From contig CM019713.1 in assembly GCA_009760885.1 (NCBI GenBank), forward strand, positions 9,191,180 to 9,255,179: 64,000 nt of DNA, written 5' to 3'. This DNA is from Achatina immaculata (taxonomy: Eukaryota > Mollusca > Gastropoda > Stylommatophora > Achatinidae). Both the position numbers and the translations under genes were made by a program. Each line of letters begins with the position of its first letter. Within the stretch, counting starts at the first letter, position 1. The notes beneath the pieces were generated by a model. It saw only the letters and a program-made list of their open reading frames with translations, searched no databases and had not been told where the DNA came from. Below, piece by piece: positions 60,085 to 64,000 of the stretch.

Positions 60085-60445
60085 AGGGTGATGGCGCTCT
60101 CTGTTTTGGCAATCAACGACCCCACGGGTTAAATGCTGGAATCAGGGTCGGCCAATCAGAACTGACCACGGCCTTGTCACACCTCTCTCCATGGGGCAGG
60201 GGGTAGTTATAGTTCGAGTGGTGGTGGAGTCTGCTAAAGAAGTATTGCACATTCTTTGCTTTTTAGCTGCAGTCAGAGACTGAAAACACATCTGCCATAA
60301 CTCGCTCCCAAACGGACAATAAGCTGTGCCTCAACATCTTCACAACATCCTCTGCAAAGAACACCAGCTTTCAGTTCCAGGGAGACAAAAGAAGAAGAAG
60401 AAGAAGAAGAAGAAGTAGAAGAAGAAGAAAAAGAAGAAGAAGGCA
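60085..60445 (+). repeat. Repeat G with GAA tail
   Basis: GGTGGTGGAGTCTGCTAAAG, TTTTTAGCTGCAGTCAGAGA, CAAAGAACACCAGCTTTCAG, then CAGGGAGACAAAAGAAGAAG and a GAA run to about 60442. This copy shows the tail most clearly. Confidence 0.86.
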
Positions 60446-60777
60446 TCTCGTGACGCTAGTTTTATGGCGCATTTGTCGGTGGTGGTGGTGGCAGATCTCC
60501 CTATTGTAAAGGGAATGAATGAAGGTGTAGAGTGACTGCGAGCGACTGGCGGGAAGTTGGGTGTCAGAGGGAGAGAGATGCATGGCAGTCACTAGCAACG
60601 CGTGTCAGTTGTACAGGCTGTTGCTAGTCGTGAGTATTGGGCTAAAAAAAACTGATAGGCCTGCATCATATACATTAAATAAAGTGACAGTTGAAGTAAG
60701 CAGGTGACAGTGCGTTTGGTAACCGATGAGAGAATAAATTGATCTTACACTGATATGTGGTATCTAGTTTTCTGTGA

Positions 60778-61086
60778 CAGCTACATGTGTGTACCCTGTT
60801 GAAAACCTCCCTACATGTGTGTACTCCGTTGAGAACCTCCCTACATGTGTGTGCCCTGTTGAGAACCTCCCTACATGTGTGTGCCCTGTTGAGAAACTCC
60901 CTACATGTGTGTGCCCTGTTGAGAACCTCCCTACATGTATGTGCCCTGTTGAGAACCTCCCTACGTGTGTGTGCCCTGTTGAGAATCTCCCTACATGTAT
61001 GTGCCCTGTTGAAAATCTCCCTACATGTGTGTGCCCTGTTGAGAAACTCCCTACATGTATGTGCCCTGTTGAGAACCTCCCTACAC
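60778..61086. repeat. 30-bp minisatellite (unrelated to the previous one)
   Basis: About ten units of CTACATGTGTGTGCCCTGTT plus GAGAACCTCC, with ACATGTAT variants. Confidence 0.95.
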
Positions 61087-61169
61087 TGTGACGGTAACCT
61101 TGGCAGCTGATGCCATGGTGAAGAAGGTGAAGAACGCGGCTGTCCTTTGTAGGGGCTGAACCTTAGAAT

Positions 61170-61562
61170 GTAGGCAGTTGTATACTGTGGAGTGTCTTGG
61201 AAGTTATGTACAGTTGTATACTGTGGAGTGTCTTGGAAGTTATGTACAGTTGTATACTGTGGAGTGTCTTGGAAGTTATGTACAGTTGTATACTGTGGAG
61301 TGTCTTGGAAGTTTTGTACAGTTGTATACTGTGGAGTGTCTTGGAAGTTATGTACAGTTGTATACTGTGGAGTGTCTTGGAAGTTATATACAGTTGTATA
61401 CTGTGGAGTGTCTTGGAAGTTATGTACAGTTGTATACTGTGGAGTGTCTTGGAAGTTATATACAGTTGTATACTGTGGAGTGTCTTGAAGTTATGTACAG
61501 TTGTATACTATGGAGTGTCTTGGAAGTTATGTATAGTTGTATACTGTGGAGTGTCTGGGATG
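61170..61562. repeat. 36-bp minisatellite
   Basis: About eleven units of GTACAGTTGTATACTGTGGA plus GTGTCTTGGAAGTTAT. The core TACAGTTGTATACTGT is partly self-complementary. Confidence 0.94.
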
Positions 61563-61569
61563 TTATGTA

Positions 61570-63540
61570 GGCTTAATATTCCGTTTATACGCCCAACACA
61601 TCTGGCATAGTTGCCAATTCGTGCCCTTTTTAATCTTCTTCAAAGTTTCCATGCGAACTGGGATCCTCTGTCCCGCCTAACACTTCGTTTAGTACATATT
61701 TATATCCATATTTCAAATATTTAATTTCTAGACATAAATCTAATCGTCTAAAAAGAATTCTTCTATTTTAAGAAAAACAAATTTATTGTCAAAATGTTAA
61801 TATAAATGTGTTTTACTGTGGGTTTTTATTGCACAAAATATCACAAAACTTTCTTCCATTTAGTTTTTATATTGTTCCGTACAATGGCTGCTATTTCTTT
61901 CACATTTTTTAATATCACCAGTGATTCTCTGTGCGAGCGTTGTTGGCGCTTTATGATTCGGTTTATTTCTTTGTTAATTTGGACCTTTCAAGTCACTCTT
62001 CTGTTCTCTATATGTTACTTTTTTTTTTTATTTCAGAAAATATGCGGCCCGCGAGTTTAAGCATGCGGCGACACAATTTGCCTTCCATTTGTTAATTCAG
62101 TTAATCGTTTTGTGCACAATTTTTAAAATTCGTTTATATTATGTGTTTCTATTATTCTCTGTGCTCATTTAGTTTCCTATTTTTTTTTTATTACTTCTAA
62201 TTTTGCCTAAGTTTTTCCCCCTTTTTAATAGTTTTAGGGACCTTTTAGAAAACTGTTCCCTCCCCCGCCCCTTTTTTTTCACTATTAACGGCAGTGATGT
62301 CCCTTCGACCGTTAAATTCTTCTCTAGAGTAATATTTCTCTTCCTGTAGGCCGAATCAAATCCTTCAGCCTTTCATTAGCTACTTCAAAGAGGCGCTTTC
62401 GTGGTCCTGGAGATTAGGCGGGAGATTACGTTTCGCAACATTTTACGCATGCGTGAATATGGCTACCTCCAATTGTTGCTGCTACGAGATAGCTACACTC
62501 TAATCCCTCCGCCCTCTAAAGAGATTGATGGACGCGAGCGTTAGCGGGATTCTGGAAATGTAAGCCGACCTGGGTAGAGGGCTGTCCCGTCACGCATCGA
62601 TAGCTCCCTTACCAGTGGGAGGGCTGCCATCGGCCTTTATTGGAGAACCGTTGCTATAGTTTTAATGAAACCGCCTTCCGAAAGAAAATGTTCCTTTTCT
62701 CTATCCCGCGGGGCCAAGTCTACCGTACGGTACAACGCTTTTCAAAACTCTTGTACAATTCTATCGCGGCCTCTCTCTTCATAAAGAAAGTTTTATTTTA
62801 GTGTCGCGGGGGGGGGGGGGGGGGGGCGCGATATGAAAAGAAATGACCCCACGACAGAGAGAGGTGCTGGACTAGAAACTTAAGTCATTCCCATGACCCC
62901 GCCCCCCGATGTACAGCTTGAGCAGTCATAAGACCTGGTAAAGAGAATGGGCTCAAACGAGAGGAAGAAACTCTATCAAAGAACACGGTCCTGAAACAAT
63001 ATAGGGCCACCCGTTGACATCTGGGATAGAAGGAAACAGCATCTGGACTGGGTTGCGTAAAAAGTGCAGCACCGAACCAGCCCGCTAACCAGGCACGTCA
63101 CCAGCACGACGAAGATGAATATTTGATTGACAATTTTCCGCCGTAACAGTGGCCTTCAGTTCTATTGATCCAAAGCCGTGGTGAAGATATGATCAAAGAA
63201 TAGATAGTCCTCGATTTGCGGTTATTCGTCTTACGACTTTTCGAACTTCATTCGAACATAAGCGTTCAGGATTCAAGACGTGATCTGTGGCCTTTTATTC
63301 ATTTATTTACATATTTATCTGGTTATATGGTTACCTGTCCTGTTTTAAATACCGTTTTAATTTTATTACAAACGGTGTTATTAACATTAAAAAAACGGGA
63401 ACCGAACAAGTGTTTGTGCAGTATTGTTATACGGTACTATGTTGCATATGCATGTGTCCTGTTACTGTATTGTTTAAAAAAAAGAAACACAACACTACTG
63501 TAGTCGAAATGAACACCAAATTTCAAACTTGTATCAAAAT
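61570..63540. other. Low-repeat region downstream of Pax6 exons
   Basis: The longest stretch in this part of the window without recognised mobile elements; a G run sits at 62809-62826. It has more GC and CpG than its surroundings around 62380-62720. It might be intronic regulatory sequence of Pax6. I found no paired-domain or homeodomain exon in it. Confidence 0.35.
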
Positions 63541-63559
63541 TTTATTTTACGGAATTAAT

Positions 63560-64000
63560 GTTTCAATCTTGGCATGAAGAAGCTTTAAGATTTTAACAAT
63601 GAAATGATGTTCGTTCAATTTGGTATGGACTATTATTCGTTGCGACTGAGGCATCCGTTTCAGTAAGGTGTATGGCCTCATCTGGCCTGTATCAGAGAAC
63701 GACATCTCCTTGACATGGATCCGATTAGCTGTTGGATCTGTTGTTGTGGGATGGCTGCCCACTCTTCCCGCAGTGCAAGAGACAACTGTCGGAGATTGTT
63801 TGGCGCCACGTCTCGCTGGCGGACTTGTCTGTTGAGTTCTTCCCATAAGTGTTCTATTGAGTTCATGTCTGATGACATGGATGGCCACGGAATGGTCTGG
63901 ACGTTGTTGTCAGCCAGGAACTGGGTGATGAGTTGTGCCACACGAGGTCGAGCGTTATCCTGCTGAAAATCGACCCTGATGCAGCCAGAAATGAAAGGAG
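63560..64000 (-). pseudogene. Tc1-like transposase, C-terminal part (runs off the window)
   Basis: Read on the - strand from the window edge, the frame shows VDFQQDNARPRVAQL, then IPWPSMSSDMNSIEHLWEEL, and ends in SLIQAR followed by a stop. QQD carries the second catalytic aspartate. The glutamate of SIEHLWEEL lies 34 residues further on, which gives the DD34E spacing of Tc1 elements. Beyond the stop the same frame continues GHTPY, the usual tail of this family, so the stop appears to be a nonsense mutation. The enzyme cuts and pastes its element at TA sites. The N-terminal helix-turn-helix and first aspartate lie outside the window. The terminal inverted repeat was not identified. Confidence 0.9.

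Noticed and set aside
60774..61610. Cysteine-rich repeated peptides
   Set aside because: 30-bp and 36-bp minisatellites; both unit lengths are multiples of three.
57706..64000. Next Pax6 exon (final paired-domain helix, homeodomain)
   Set aside because: I looked for a frame like SSINRVLRN after an acceptor and found none. It probably lies beyond the window.

Overview
This is eukaryotic DNA, AT-rich and dominated by repeats. It holds two exons of a Pax6-type paired-box gene on the + strand (53065-53195 and 57490-57705). Their splice phases and lengths match what is known for bilaterian Pax6, so the host is a bilaterian animal. The mix of RTE-like LINEs with microsatellite tails, tRNA-derived SINEs and very many minisatellites suggests a mollusc, probably a gastropod. 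That last step is an inference, because no species marker is visible.

Layout. 0-17 kb: old LINE copies (one interrupted by several later insertions at 6.8-10 kb), a family of related 27-bp minisatellites (4.7-6.6 and 11.3-12.9 kb) and other tandem arrays. 17-27 kb: LINE families B and D, a SINE carrying two LINE insertions (19.3-22.05 kb), a 39-bp array and a palindromic mariner-type MITE. 27-43 kb: microsatellites, long arrays of 22, 28 and 34 bp, and nested LINEs of families B and C. 43-50 kb: the longest LINE reading frame (family A, 45.4-47.5 kb), which sits inside a 33-bp array. 50-64 kb: 60-bp and 47-bp arrays that run up to the first Pax6 exon, an intron of 4,294 bp filled with mobile elements, the second Pax6 exon, more repeats, a 2-kb stretch of mostly unique sequence, and the end of a Tc1-like transposase at the window edge.

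Family names used here are local labels. LINEs: A (tail AG repeats), B (tail AAGAT-like), C (tail GAT repeats), D (tail GACT or AATG repeats), E (tail GAA repeats), F (tail GATT repeats). SINE-1, SINE-2 and SINE-3 have tRNA-like promoters. G and I are non-autonomous repeats with GAA tails.

The only host gene that can be supported with confidence is Pax6. Its 5' exons, the rest of the paired domain and the homeodomain are not recognised here; the next exon should begin with the last paired-domain helix and probably lies beyond 64 kb. I saw no undescribed gene system. The unusual features are the depth of retroelement nesting, a C-terminal module shared by several LINE families, a possible sharing of GAA tails between one LINE and several non-autonomous repeats, and a run of substitutions in the second half of the Pax6 paired domain.
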